DNA of 64,000 nt from Eutypella sp. D-1. Its lineage: Eukaryota > Ascomycota > Sordariomycetes > Xylariales > Diatrypaceae. The DNA lies in assembly GCA_023313575.1 (NCBI GenBank), contig JAJTTP010000015.1, positions 1,132,528-1,196,527 of the forward strand. Reading direction: 5' to 3'. Under the pieces are notes generated by a model. The model searched no databases, had not been told where the DNA came from, and worked only from the letters and a program-made list of their open reading frames with translations. Positions 21,923 to 31,626 of this stretch are shown here, piece by piece (position 1 is the stretch's first letter; the number at the start of each line of letters is the position of its first letter). Both the position numbers and the translations under genes were made by a program.

Positions 21923-24900
21923 CTACGGCCAGGTGGATGGCCCGAACTTCTGCCCCTTTTCCACCACTTTAGCGACTGCGCCCCCGCGCTGGTCTAGGGT
22001 GTTGAAAGCCTGGACGTTTCCGTACCACTGCGGCGGCGTCTGACTGCCCTTGAGGAATATCAGGACCAGGAGGGAGCAGGCGATGAGCCCGCAGTCCAGG
22101 GCTGCCGACGTGATGTAGTTGTACCGGAACCACCAGCCGCGCCAGCGGCGCTTCACGAGCCACTGGAACACCCACCCCACGATGCCCCAGCAGAGGTAAT
22201 TGTAGACGCTGGCGGGAGGGATGGAGCCGCAGCCGCCGAAGATCAGCGGCACGCTGACGTACCGGAACACCGACTTGGGCCACCTCCGAGCTAGAAGCCA
22301 CGTCACCACCGGCCCGAGCACGCCGATCAGCCAGAACCACTGCAGCGCCGAGTACAGGGCACCAGGTCCAAACATGCGCCGGGGCCCGATAGCCCCCCAG
22401 ATTACGGATGCGGTGTAAAATACCGTCGCGCCAGGGCATGTATAACCGTTCGGTTGGTCATCCTGGCATATTCTAGGGTACTTCCCAAGGGCCCAGTTCA
22501 TGACTGCGATCTGTACGATACCAGACCAGATGGACGCGATCAGCTGAGACCAGAACATAAGCCTAGGGGGAACCTTCATGTAATCTAATACGCTATACAT
22601 CAGCCGTCAATACCTCCATAAAGGCTTCGCCGTGGAAACAAACGTTTCGGTGGTTTAGACTTGCTCATCACGGGTTGAGGTGTATTGGAGGATAAGGGTA
22701 ACTCACGCCCTAGTTTGAGATCTTGTAGGAAATAAAGCGCCTGTGTCATGGAGATGTGGCCGTAGGTCTTGAACATCATCATTGCCAACGGGCGGCCTGG
22801 GAGCATGTATCCAATGATGAATTCCGTCAAGACATTGAGTCCAATCCCGACGTTGGTCGTAGCCATTACCATTCCAGCCGGTATAACCCAGAGCACCGGG
22901 ATGATCAACTGCCAATTGGATTAGTAACATGGTATATTATAGATAGATGAAGGTTCCTCAAAGAGTGGGGAATTCAATTTTGTTGATAGGATTGGAAGAC
23001 GGGAATAAGGATGAAATTGGCAATACAGGAAACACCTACACAGACGACAAATGCCCATGCCGGAAAGCCCGTAGGCCATCCAGTTACGACGCAGAAAGAG
23101 ATTGCAACCATGACAATAAAAATGGTGATATACCACCAGTCCGGTGTATCCTTGTATTTCTTCATCAATCGCATGTGTACATCCTTTCAATCATTGTGGT
23201 TAGCATCTGTTGACAGACAGCTGTGACTACACAAACATTCAAATGTAGCTCTGACTGGATAGGATAGGTTCTTAAATAGGGGTATGAATAGTGATTTCGG
23301 AGAATGGGAAGAGGACACACACATCTTCTTGGTCACGAGCCTGTTTGAAACGCTTGACGATATCCTTGCCATGGTAGAGGATGACATGGATAAAGACGGA
23401 AGAGACCGCGGCGAATGCGAGGCCATACGCAAGCGCGAACTGGGTACTGAGGAAAAGGGGCGAGTAGGCGAAATACTGTGCTTCGTCAAACTGCAGACGG
23501 TCGTTCAATATTCTCGTGATGTTGTATCGGTTTCCTGTGTTGTCGAAGGACAGTGACGACTGGACGGGAAAGTAGTCGGCATACCATATCCCAGAGAAGT
23601 GAATAGCACACGATACGATTACGAAGAACAGCATTACTCCCGATAAGATGTTGGCGGTTGCGTGGAATGGAGGGATAAGCGGTGACCCTATGAAACCCGT
23701 GAGGATCGTCCAGTCCAGCGTGATTGGCATGAGGCCATATCCGTGCATGACACCGAAGAGCTTGTTCACCACTTTTACGAGGTTAGCATACACTCTGATG
23801 CGAAATTTGACCATGTACCCTGACAAACATGTCAGATGTCAGGGTTTGGATCTTCCATGCTTACCAATATTGCTTGGTGAGATCCACGTAACAAAGGCGA
23901 AGAACGACAAGCCCTGGAATATCCAACCTGGAATCCAATACCAAACAAAAGCGCCCATCTTGTATATCAGGTGTTAGCCGAGGGCCACCCTCACAATAGT
24001 GAAGTCTCTGAATGGCACCAACCATGACATATTGAAACTATCGATAACGCCCGATAGTCCAGCCATTCGTCTTCGGAGGCTTAGACTCGGAGTTTTCGTG
24101 GAGTGCGTACAGTAGAGACGTATTCACGAGGTTTGCGGGCCATATCATGGCTGCTGGCCACACCAAAAATCGACGGGCAAGGCCAGCCAATCCATAACCA
24201 GTACAGAGGGAAGTAATACCGAAAAGGAGTTGGAATGCCCATCCGAAGTGCTGATTGTAGAATACCTGCTGTGCGACAAGCACATCTGTGGCGTAAAGAA
24301 CTCCTCCTCCGTATGCTATGAAGGGTTAGTTGTCCTCCCTTGCTGTCATCGACTTAAGCGGGAGACAGCGACAAACCTGCATTGCTCATCACCACGATGA
24401 CTACATGCTCCTTGAGGTTGAACTTGCCAGGGTTCAGGTTGAACTTGGTACCGAAGACTTCAAACTAAGAGGTCGCTAATTAGAAATGATAACGACTCGT
24501 AACAACGAAGGCCCTTTTTCTTTTTCGGTACAAGGACAGGCGAAACTGGGAGGAAAGGTCCAGCTTACCTCCTTGTCGGGAAATGTCCAAGACCAGCCCA
24601 CGCCGATTGGGTAAGCAATCAGTTGTATAATGAACGTATTAACAGCTACGCTCGGGTTTCGAAGGGAGAATAACATGTTTATCGAACAGCCGACAGTGCA
24701 GAGAAGGATGCCAATCGTCCAGGCACGGATCGTGTTCGCGGGGACATCGTCATCGTGATTTCTTACTGCTGCGCGAACCTTCGCAAGCAGTTAGCTCAAC
24801 ACCTACTGCGACACAAGGCTACGACTTGCGCACGACCGCCGAAGATTGGCCATAGGAGGTTCCAGACGTACTTCGGGGTAGGGACTGTCCTCTTCCAAAT

Positions 24901-25099
24901 TCGCCTCGAGCTCATAGGCCTTCTCGGCATCTCGGGTAGCGACCGCGGCTTCGACAGCGTTGATTTCCTCGAGGGGGAGATTGGGGTCGAGTTCGTGCTC
25001 CTCCGAAAACTCTTGCAGTGTCTTCAAGACCCCAGCGCTGGCAGGTCTCCCTTCTGGGGGAGACTTGCTAGATGATGCCGACGGCGCACCCTTCTCCAT
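21923..25099 (-). CDS. OPT-family oligopeptide transporter, carrying an in-frame TAG
   Basis: Proton-coupled small oligopeptide transporter of the plasma membrane. Exons from the start are 25099-24872, 24778-24569, 24464-24377, 24315-24023, 23958-23865, 23771-23323, 23183-23040, 22908-22707 and 22584-21923 (about 789 codons before the final stop). Family landmarks are the acidic N terminus, [107 protein letters not shown] and LGHYMKVPPR, several of them completed by splicing. Codon 268 is TAG (24040-24038). It replaces one aromatic residue in the conserved RYRFF-like segment, and the spacing to the following WYW is otherwise exact. So the allele is either a recent pseudogene, a sequencing error or read through. 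Every other exon looks intact. Confidence 0.85.
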
Positions 25100-25642
25100 T
25101 CATCGAAGCTTTGGAGGAATGTCGGTTGCCTAGCTAACAAATATTATTGAAGATAATGAACGAATAATATGTCAACGTCAAATGCAGGGAGGCATGCGGC
25201 GTGACGAAGGTTGGCAATGTAAGTGAATATTTAGTAGGTCTGATATTCGAGATTAAACTCGGAATGTCGGAGAAGACAGGTTGTCGTATGTCATTCCATG
25301 AATACATCACTGATGGAAATCATAACACATCACAAAATGGGAAGGGCCACTTCGTAGATATGTTCATGTGTATGTCTACGCTTCTTGGACTCCAGGGGAT
25401 CTATGAGACTCATATTAAAGTCACCAGATGGGGGAAGCTGCACCCGGGGTCAAGCCACAACATTGATATACCCGGGAAGTAAAGACTCATAGATCAACCC
25501 CCCCTGTTGTAAGACATATCACTTCACTGAAATCACGGAGGAAAACACGTAGTAGGAGGCTAATTCATTCAATTGATCAATGTCCTGTATCATCAGCCAC
25601 TCTCGACATCCGGCTATCGCACAGTTTACTGCGGCGTTTCAT
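25100..25642. other. Intergenic, upstream of OPT gene
   Basis: Shared space between the OPT transporter start and the 3' end of the Asn/Gly-repeat secreted protein. The 93-codon frame at 25201-25482 on the + strand has no recognised family and is probably chance. Confidence 0.55.
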
Positions 25643-26507
25643 TTAAGGGGGCGTAGGAGTGACGACAGTGCTGGTGAACTGCGCGCAGTTGGCACCGGCG
25701 GGGTCGACGGTGAGCTGGGCAAGATCGTCGTGGCCGCTGGCACAAGCACCGCTCGGGGCACGCAACTCGGCGCCGTCAAACTGCACGAGCTCGATGCCCG
25801 TCGCGGCGCAATCTTCGGCCCGGAAGTGCGTCCCGTTAAAGCCGACGCACGCCGCCTCGATGCCCACTAGGTCCGGCCGGAACCCCGCGTCGAACCCTCG
25901 CTGCACCCGCAGACTATCCGCCGTCGGTGTCAACTGCCGGTCCGCCGCCTCGTTTACGCACGCTGCGTCTACCATCTCGCCTGTGTTTCCGCCGGTTGTG
26001 TTAGTACTGTATTTGGGCAGGGATGGTAATGATAGAGATAATTGTAATACAAGGAAGGGTGCAGGTGGGAATTAGAAGAAGAAAACACGTACCATTGTTG
26101 CGGAAGGTGATGCACTCGTTACCGGGGACGCCGTTGACCTCGAATAACACAAGGGTCTCGCCGTCCGCGACGGCGCCGGACCCGCCATTGTCGGTGTTAC
26201 CGCCAGTGCCGGTCTCGGTGCCGGTGCCGTCATCATTGGTGTCGCCACCAGTGTTGGAGCCTTCATTGGCGTCGCCCCCTTGCGTAGAGTTGCCATTATT
26301 TCCATTGTTCCCATTATTGCCATTATTGCCGTTGTTAAAGCCATTGCCAAGCCCTAGTCTCTCCCTGAGACTCCCGCCCTGGAACTGACCGACACGTTGC
26401 CTAGGAAGGATGCCTAATTCGGTAGGAAGACGAACACGACCGAGACGGGTGTCGAGGGCGGCGGCCGTTGCGGACGCCGCAAGAAACACGATGTTCAGAA
26501 ACTTCAT
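25643..26507 (-). CDS. Predicted secreted cysteine-containing protein with Asn-Gly repeats
   Basis: Function unknown. Exons are 26507-26093 and 25980-25643 (250 aa). The 112-nt intron has a GTACGT donor and a TACTAAC branch site 22 nt before its ACACAG acceptor. An alternative upstream acceptor would break the frame. A signal peptide (MKFLNIVFLAASATAAA) starts the protein. It is followed by a propeptide-like RPLTELGILPRQR-type region, a run of Asn-Asn-Gly triplets (about residues 59-73) and a Gly/Asp/Thr/Ser-rich linker. The C-terminal half has about six cysteines (VPGNEC, AACVNEA, AACVGF, AEDCAA, SGACASG, GANCAQF) and probably forms a disulphide-bonded domain. It could be a small secreted or cell-wall protein, or an effector candidate. 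The sequence does not decide. Confidence 0.8.
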
Positions 26508-27300
26508 GATGAACGAAGGGCTGTGATGGATGGAGAAAGGCTTTTATGCAAGAGAGTGGTCGTGATGCTAGGATCTAACGAATGAAACACGTCAATGAAT
26601 GAAGTGGCCCAGCCACGGAGAAGAGAATAAATATCAGCGAAAAAACGTAAAGCTTCAGAAATGAATGAGTTGATAGTTAGATCTGGATGGCCACGAACTG
26701 GGCAGATATAAACTACTTATATGATCGCCATAATAGCGATTCAGACCAGATCTATGGAGCTAAAATCTACAATGGAGATAGTGGGCCGTGAAGATCGGTA
26801 GCTCTGTCTCGTATCCCCTGAACTTCCCCTGATGCTATACATATGCGTCGTCGTTTGGACTAGAACAGCAATTTCCGCTCTGATGAACTCTTGTAGATAT
26901 CGTGTTTTCAAGGGGCCGGGTGGCCAAGCGACGTCTCACCATGATGTGAGACAGGGGTTGAAAGGCTAGAATGTGGGGATCGCCCTGCCTCAACCGGGCC
27001 ATTGGGGCGCCTAGCTCGCCCCTGCTGCCACGCGAACAGCAGAAAGGAGACGAAACGGTTGAAACAGCAGGGAGCGAGCCGTACGCGCCTATCCGCACCC
27101 TTCTATTTCCGTATCTCACCATGATGTTGAAGTTGAAGTGCGGAGTTATTGGAGGAAAAAAAAAAATCCGTTGACGCTCGAGCTGTGACGTACAGGAGTG
27201 GCCGGGTGGCCCAGGCTTTGCTGGAACTGGGATGAACAGAGTGGGATCACCTCGGCCCCCATCCCGAAACGGTGGTTGGATTCGGAGAGGTTGAGCTGAG
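26508..27300. other. Intergenic
   Basis: Contains the promoter of the secreted protein gene and the 3' flank of the MoaE-like gene. The frames at 26835-27464 (-) and 26971-27174 (+) overlap the real downstream gene or lack similarity. Nothing else is seen. Confidence 0.55.
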
Positions 27301-27833
27301 CTAGGTAACTTTCTCGCCCATGATGCCGTCTCGATTTGCTCTCCAGACCCCTCCCTCGCCCTCGAATTCTTCCCTCTTCCAGACTTCGACACGGGCCTTG
27401 CATTCCTCGAGGGCCTCTTCGCCAGCCCTCCAAGCAGCCTGCCTGTGAGGCGAAGACACGGCAATCAAGATACTCTCCTCGCCAATAGGAACAGTACCAA
27501 GACGATGTATCATGGCTATCGACTTGAGGGAGTGCTTCTCCCTGATAGTTTTGCAGATGGACAGCATTGTCCGCAGAGCAAGCTGGTTATACGCCGAGTA
27601 CTGCAGTTCCTTGACTGGTTTCCCAGCAAAGTTGTCCCGAGTCGTACCTGTGTGGTATTAGACAGATATTTTATTTGGTTGAAGTAGTGAGAGGTCGGCT
27701 CACCAGCAAACAAGACTATTGCGCCGGCCTGGGGGCTACGGACACGATCCATGATGGACTGCGCATTTAAATGGTCATGGGTCAGGGCCACATAAGACCC
27801 CTCATCCTGCAGTTGATCAGATTGGGCTTCCAT
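27301..27833 (-). CDS. cnxH: Molybdopterin synthase catalytic (large) subunit, MoaE/MOCS2B family
   Basis: Large subunit of molybdopterin synthase. It transfers sulphur from the thiocarboxylated small subunit to precursor Z (cPMP) in molybdenum cofactor synthesis. Exons are 27833-27704 and 27647-27301 (158 aa, typical for MoaE). The 56-nt intron has GTGAGC and CAG ends, and its removal joins GAIVLFAG to TTRDNFAGKPVKELQYSAY, the family's conserved first core. The rest is also diagnostic: IAMIHRLGTVPIGEESILIAVSSPHR, ALEECKARVEVWKREEF. The Lys of VWKREEF corresponds to the catalytic-site lysines of bacterial MoaE. No small-subunit (MoaD) gene is adjacent. The gene name follows the Aspergillus cnx series. 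Confidence 0.93.
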
Positions 27834-28455
27834 AGTCCTGACGCCAGCTCCATGGATACTTAAATATTTAAGGATCCAGGTACTGGGTATAGATAGAGTG
27901 AGATAGAGTGAGGAGAAGATATGGATATTGTTGAGTTGAGATCTTCGCTCCGAAGGTCTCTGGTGATAGTACGAAGTACTCCGTCGGCCGTAGGGTAGGT
28001 AGGTACATCGCAGGGTACGGAGTACAGTACCTCACTGACTAAGCCAATGGACAGTACAGGAGATGCTAAGCCCAATAAGATCTAGATCTGGTGCTACTGT
28101 ATGTACTTACGTACCTAAGTAGGTAGTGTACATACATGCACAATAGCACTTGCATTCAGCAGTTGGCAGCTCCAGTGTGCCAGTCACAGGGGGTTCCAGT
28201 GGATGGACAATCAAACAATGGACATGCAAGCCCTGCGCTTGAGTGCTATGTAGCTCCAACCTTGAAACTGTCCTTCATCCTCATCTTCGCCTTCTCTATC
28301 TATACCTTCTTTAAAACTACCCGGGTAATGTGGAAATCATATTACGCTCCCTCTCGACTTTCTGCTAGCTCCAGTCAAAGAGTATCGCTATTCCGAATAA
28401 CTTCTCTCTCTGATAATCTAATATCCTCTCTCTAATCTTTGTCGGCTACCACAAC
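27834..28455. other. Divergent intergenic region
   Basis: Shared promoter space between the MoaE-like gene (-) and the RBM5-like gene (+). Several CTAGGTAGG/TACCTAC motifs lie at 27990-28120. No extra gene is seen. Confidence 0.6.
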
Positions 28456-31059
28456 ATGTATGACGACTACGATCACAGAGCTCGCGATGAACGCGACCAC
28501 TACCGACGCAGATCACCACCACCCTCATCGCGGGACCATCAATATCGTTCGCGGCATGGTAAAATTAAATAGCCTGGAGGACCAATTTCGTCAAGATTAA
28601 CTTCTGAGCGTGCGCTGACTTTCCTGCGAGGAAAGACTCTTCTAGGTCACCTAGGAGGACGCCACCAAGGGGACCGCGCACCGGAGGGGAGGACCCATAT
28701 CGCCATCGTCGCTCCCCAGATGGCCCAAGACAACAGTCGCCGCCTTACAACAGACGTGACAACTCACCTGGCTATCGACAGGGCTACCCCGGTCGCACAA
28801 TGAATAGAGGTGATGAACGACACGGCCGTGATCGCGAACGTGATCGCGACTATTATCATGACGATGACACGCGTGATGATCCGCGTTATCCCCAAAGAGA
28901 GTCGCCTGGTCGCGGTCGCGGCCGCGATCGCTATTACCGAGACTACGATGATCCCCGAGACCATTACAATCGCAGTCGCTCAGGCGCCGCCTCACCATAT
29001 GATTCGGCCGACGATGATTATTACCATGATCGCCGACACCGTTTGGGCCCGGGAAGGCCATATCATACGATAAAGTTGGATGGAATTCCTGACAAGATGA
29101 GCACACAGGAAGTACGTTGGATTGTTTCTTGCTTGTTTCTTGCTTTTCTCTAGGTGCTTGCACCATCGTTGGGCTTTTAGCTGACAACTTTTTTTGTTAT
29201 AGATCGACCAGACTTTACGGGATAACGGGGCGGTTGGCTTAGTTGAAGTTCGCATTAAATCGGACGATAGGACTGGTAAGTAGCCCATGCCCGTCTGTTC
29301 AATGCCATAACGCTAACTCCCCTTCCCCCTCCCCCAAGGATCCCGCCGATGCTATGCCTTTGCCGAATTTCGCTCCGACGAGGATGCTATTGATTTCATA
29401 GAAAGACACTACCCTATAATCGACATCGGCATACCGAACGGGCCGCTTGCTCAGATCCGACTCGAGTACAGCCGAGAGCGTCGCAATGCCGCAACTGCCG
29501 ATGATTGGATTTGCTCTATGGTTAGTAGTGATGACAATACACTCTCGTCCTATTCCTGTAACGCTTGCCTGACGAGTTTCTAGTGTCATTTTCAAAACTT
29601 CTCACGGCGAGCAACGTGCAAGCAATGCAAAGCACCAAAATCCAGTATACCCGAGACCACAGCAGAGATGAGGCTCGACGGCAAGAGCGACGAGTGCCCC
29701 CAGCAGGCGCCCTCCCAGTTTCTCGTCATTCGTGATTTACCATCCTCGGCAAATGAGAATACGCTATCTAATGGGATGAAATCCCTGTATGTCGCGAAGG
29801 GGGAGGAGCCAAAACAGATACCCGGGGCCCCTCCTAGACTTAAGAGTACGGCGCCAGTCGGCAATACCAGCGGACTGGGCGCAAAGGTCGGATCTCTGGT
29901 CCGTGTCTTTTTGATACGCGACAGATCCTCAGAAATCAGTTGCAATTACGGATTCGCCGAGTTTTCCACCCTAGACGATGCCCGTGCCGCTATGGCGAAG
30001 TATAACGCAACGCCACACTTCACTATCAGCTCCCGGCCTGTAACAATCGCCTACATTCACTCGGGCGTTTTTATTCCGCACCTATTTCCAGTCCAGGAAC
30101 ATGACACGAAGTTCTCTTTTGCGGCGACACATAATCCATCATTAAGACTCGCCTACTGGAACCCTTCAGTTTACGCCAGTGAGCTAACTGTCTTCAATGA
30201 ATCACTCTACGAAGACAAGCCTCAGGAATCAGTGGGTGCTCAGAAAGAAGCAGAACAGTCGAGCAAGGAGTCGAAAAAAAGGAAAGCGGAAAAGGATCTT
30301 GTTGCACCGAGCGGAAAGAAAGTCATTGCCATGGCCCCACAACTACAGAGATGGGCTAACAAGCATGCCGAACTCCACGGATCTAAAGATGGCGGCAAGG
30401 TCAAAGAGCCGCCGACTGACAAAGCTCCCGTTACCGGCGCCAACGCCTTCGGTCCTATTCAGGTGACGCCTCCAGCTGTCGCGACTACCCTGTCCGTATC
30501 CTACGCCGATCTGGATCAGATGTGTTGCCTCCTCTGCCGGCGCAAATTCCGCAACGAGCCATCCTTGCGCAGACACGAACAAGCCAGTGACATGCACAAG
30601 GCTAACCTGGAAAACGACGAGCTAATTGCTAAAGCAACCAAAGACTTAAAGGCCCTTGGCAAGGAGCCGGTGTCTAATTACCGCGACCGGGCTAAAGAGC
30701 GGCGAATGGTGCACAATCAGCCCACGAAACCGAAAGCCCAGCAGCCATCAAAGAAGAACGCAACTCCTTCTAAAGACAAGGCTAAAGAGGCAGCACCTGC
30801 GAAGCCCACGATATCGAAAGGAGCCGGGCTCCTCGCGAAGATGGGCTGGAACACGGGCGAGGGCCTCGGCGCGGAGGGAGGCGGGCGCACGAACATCATT
30901 GAAACCATGGCCTATAATCCGGGTGTCGGCCTCGGGGCTGAGGGCGGCAAGCTCGGCGATGCTGTCGAGGAAGCTGCCCGCGCTACCCGAAACGACTACT
31001 CGGACTTTGTCGCCAAGGCTAAAGACAAGGCGCGTGAGAGATATGAGAGAATGGGTTGA
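28456..31059 (+). CDS. RBM5/RBM10-like splicing regulator (RRM, RanBP2 zinc finger, RRM, C2H2, G-patch)
   Basis: Nuclear RNA-binding protein likely acting in spliceosome assembly or alternative splicing, by domain order. Exons are 28456-28558, 28636-29111, 29203-29275, 29339-29520 and 29584-31059 (769 aa). The exon 2 acceptor at 28634-28635 was chosen because only it keeps frame from the first exon. Domains: Arg/Ser/Asp-rich N terminus (1-175); RRM1 (~178-265, HTIKLDGIPDKM, later CYAFAEFR); RanBP2-type zinc finger (~272-297, DDWICSMCHFQNFSRRATC); RRM2 (~323-440, QFLVIRDLP, NYGFAEFST); C2H2-type finger (~591-622, CCLLCRRKFRNEPSLRRH); G-patch (~690-735, KGAGLLAKMGWNTGEGLG). The RRM-zinc finger-RRM-C2H2-G-patch order matches RBM5/RBM10. 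No clear OCRE repeat was noticed between RRM2 and C2H2. Confidence 0.9.
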
Positions 31060-31551
31060 GATTCTTGCATATACCCATCCGATCCGACCCAACTTCTGTT
31101 GTTGCCTCGGCGGGCTTTCTGTTATTTGGAGCTGTACGATATTGATAATTAACTAGTATGCGGGAGAGGGAGCTTCAGAGGAGCCAGACTCCCTTGCTCG
31201 TGTATGAATCGATGACCGTTAAAACTCAATACGTGAGCGATTAAAACATTCTTGCTAACCCTCAGAGGCTATCTACAAAGTAGGTATATATGTAATAGGT
31301 AGCCAAGCCACCACCGCCACGGGGATTGCCTATCTCCACAGTCCTGGTACCACAAGGCGCGCCTGTTTTGTTTGTTGCTGCTTATCAGTGCTATCAGCGC
31401 CCGAATATCGGGGGGGGATAATCAGTCACCAAAAATAAAGTGGGATGAAGGGGACCCACCGAGGGGTTCTTTTCTGATAAACTCAATTGAAGCTTTCGGA
31501 CATCTGATCACAAACTCAGAGCTTGTAATCGCAACATCTAATTCATACCTG

Positions 31552-31586
<35 letters not shown>

Positions 31587-31626
31587 ATAAAATAAATTCC
31601 AACCACATCCTTAGAGATTCACCAAG
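31060..31626. other. Intergenic, with CT microsatellite
   Basis: 3' flank of the RBM5-like gene and promoter of argininosuccinate synthase. A (CT)n run at 31557-31582 sits 45 nt upstream of the ARG1 start codon and is probably in its 5' UTR or core promoter. No other gene is seen. Confidence 0.6.
31557..31582. repeat. (CT)13 microsatellite upstream of ARG1
   Basis: About 13 CT dinucleotides, 45 nt before the argininosuccinate synthase ATG. CT-rich stretches before the start are common in strongly expressed filamentous-fungal genes. A regulatory role here is inference. Confidence 0.85.

Noticed and set aside
30656..31156. 166-codon + strand frame
   Set aside because: It is an alternate frame of the last exon of the RBM5-like gene, which carries the G-patch in the correct frame.
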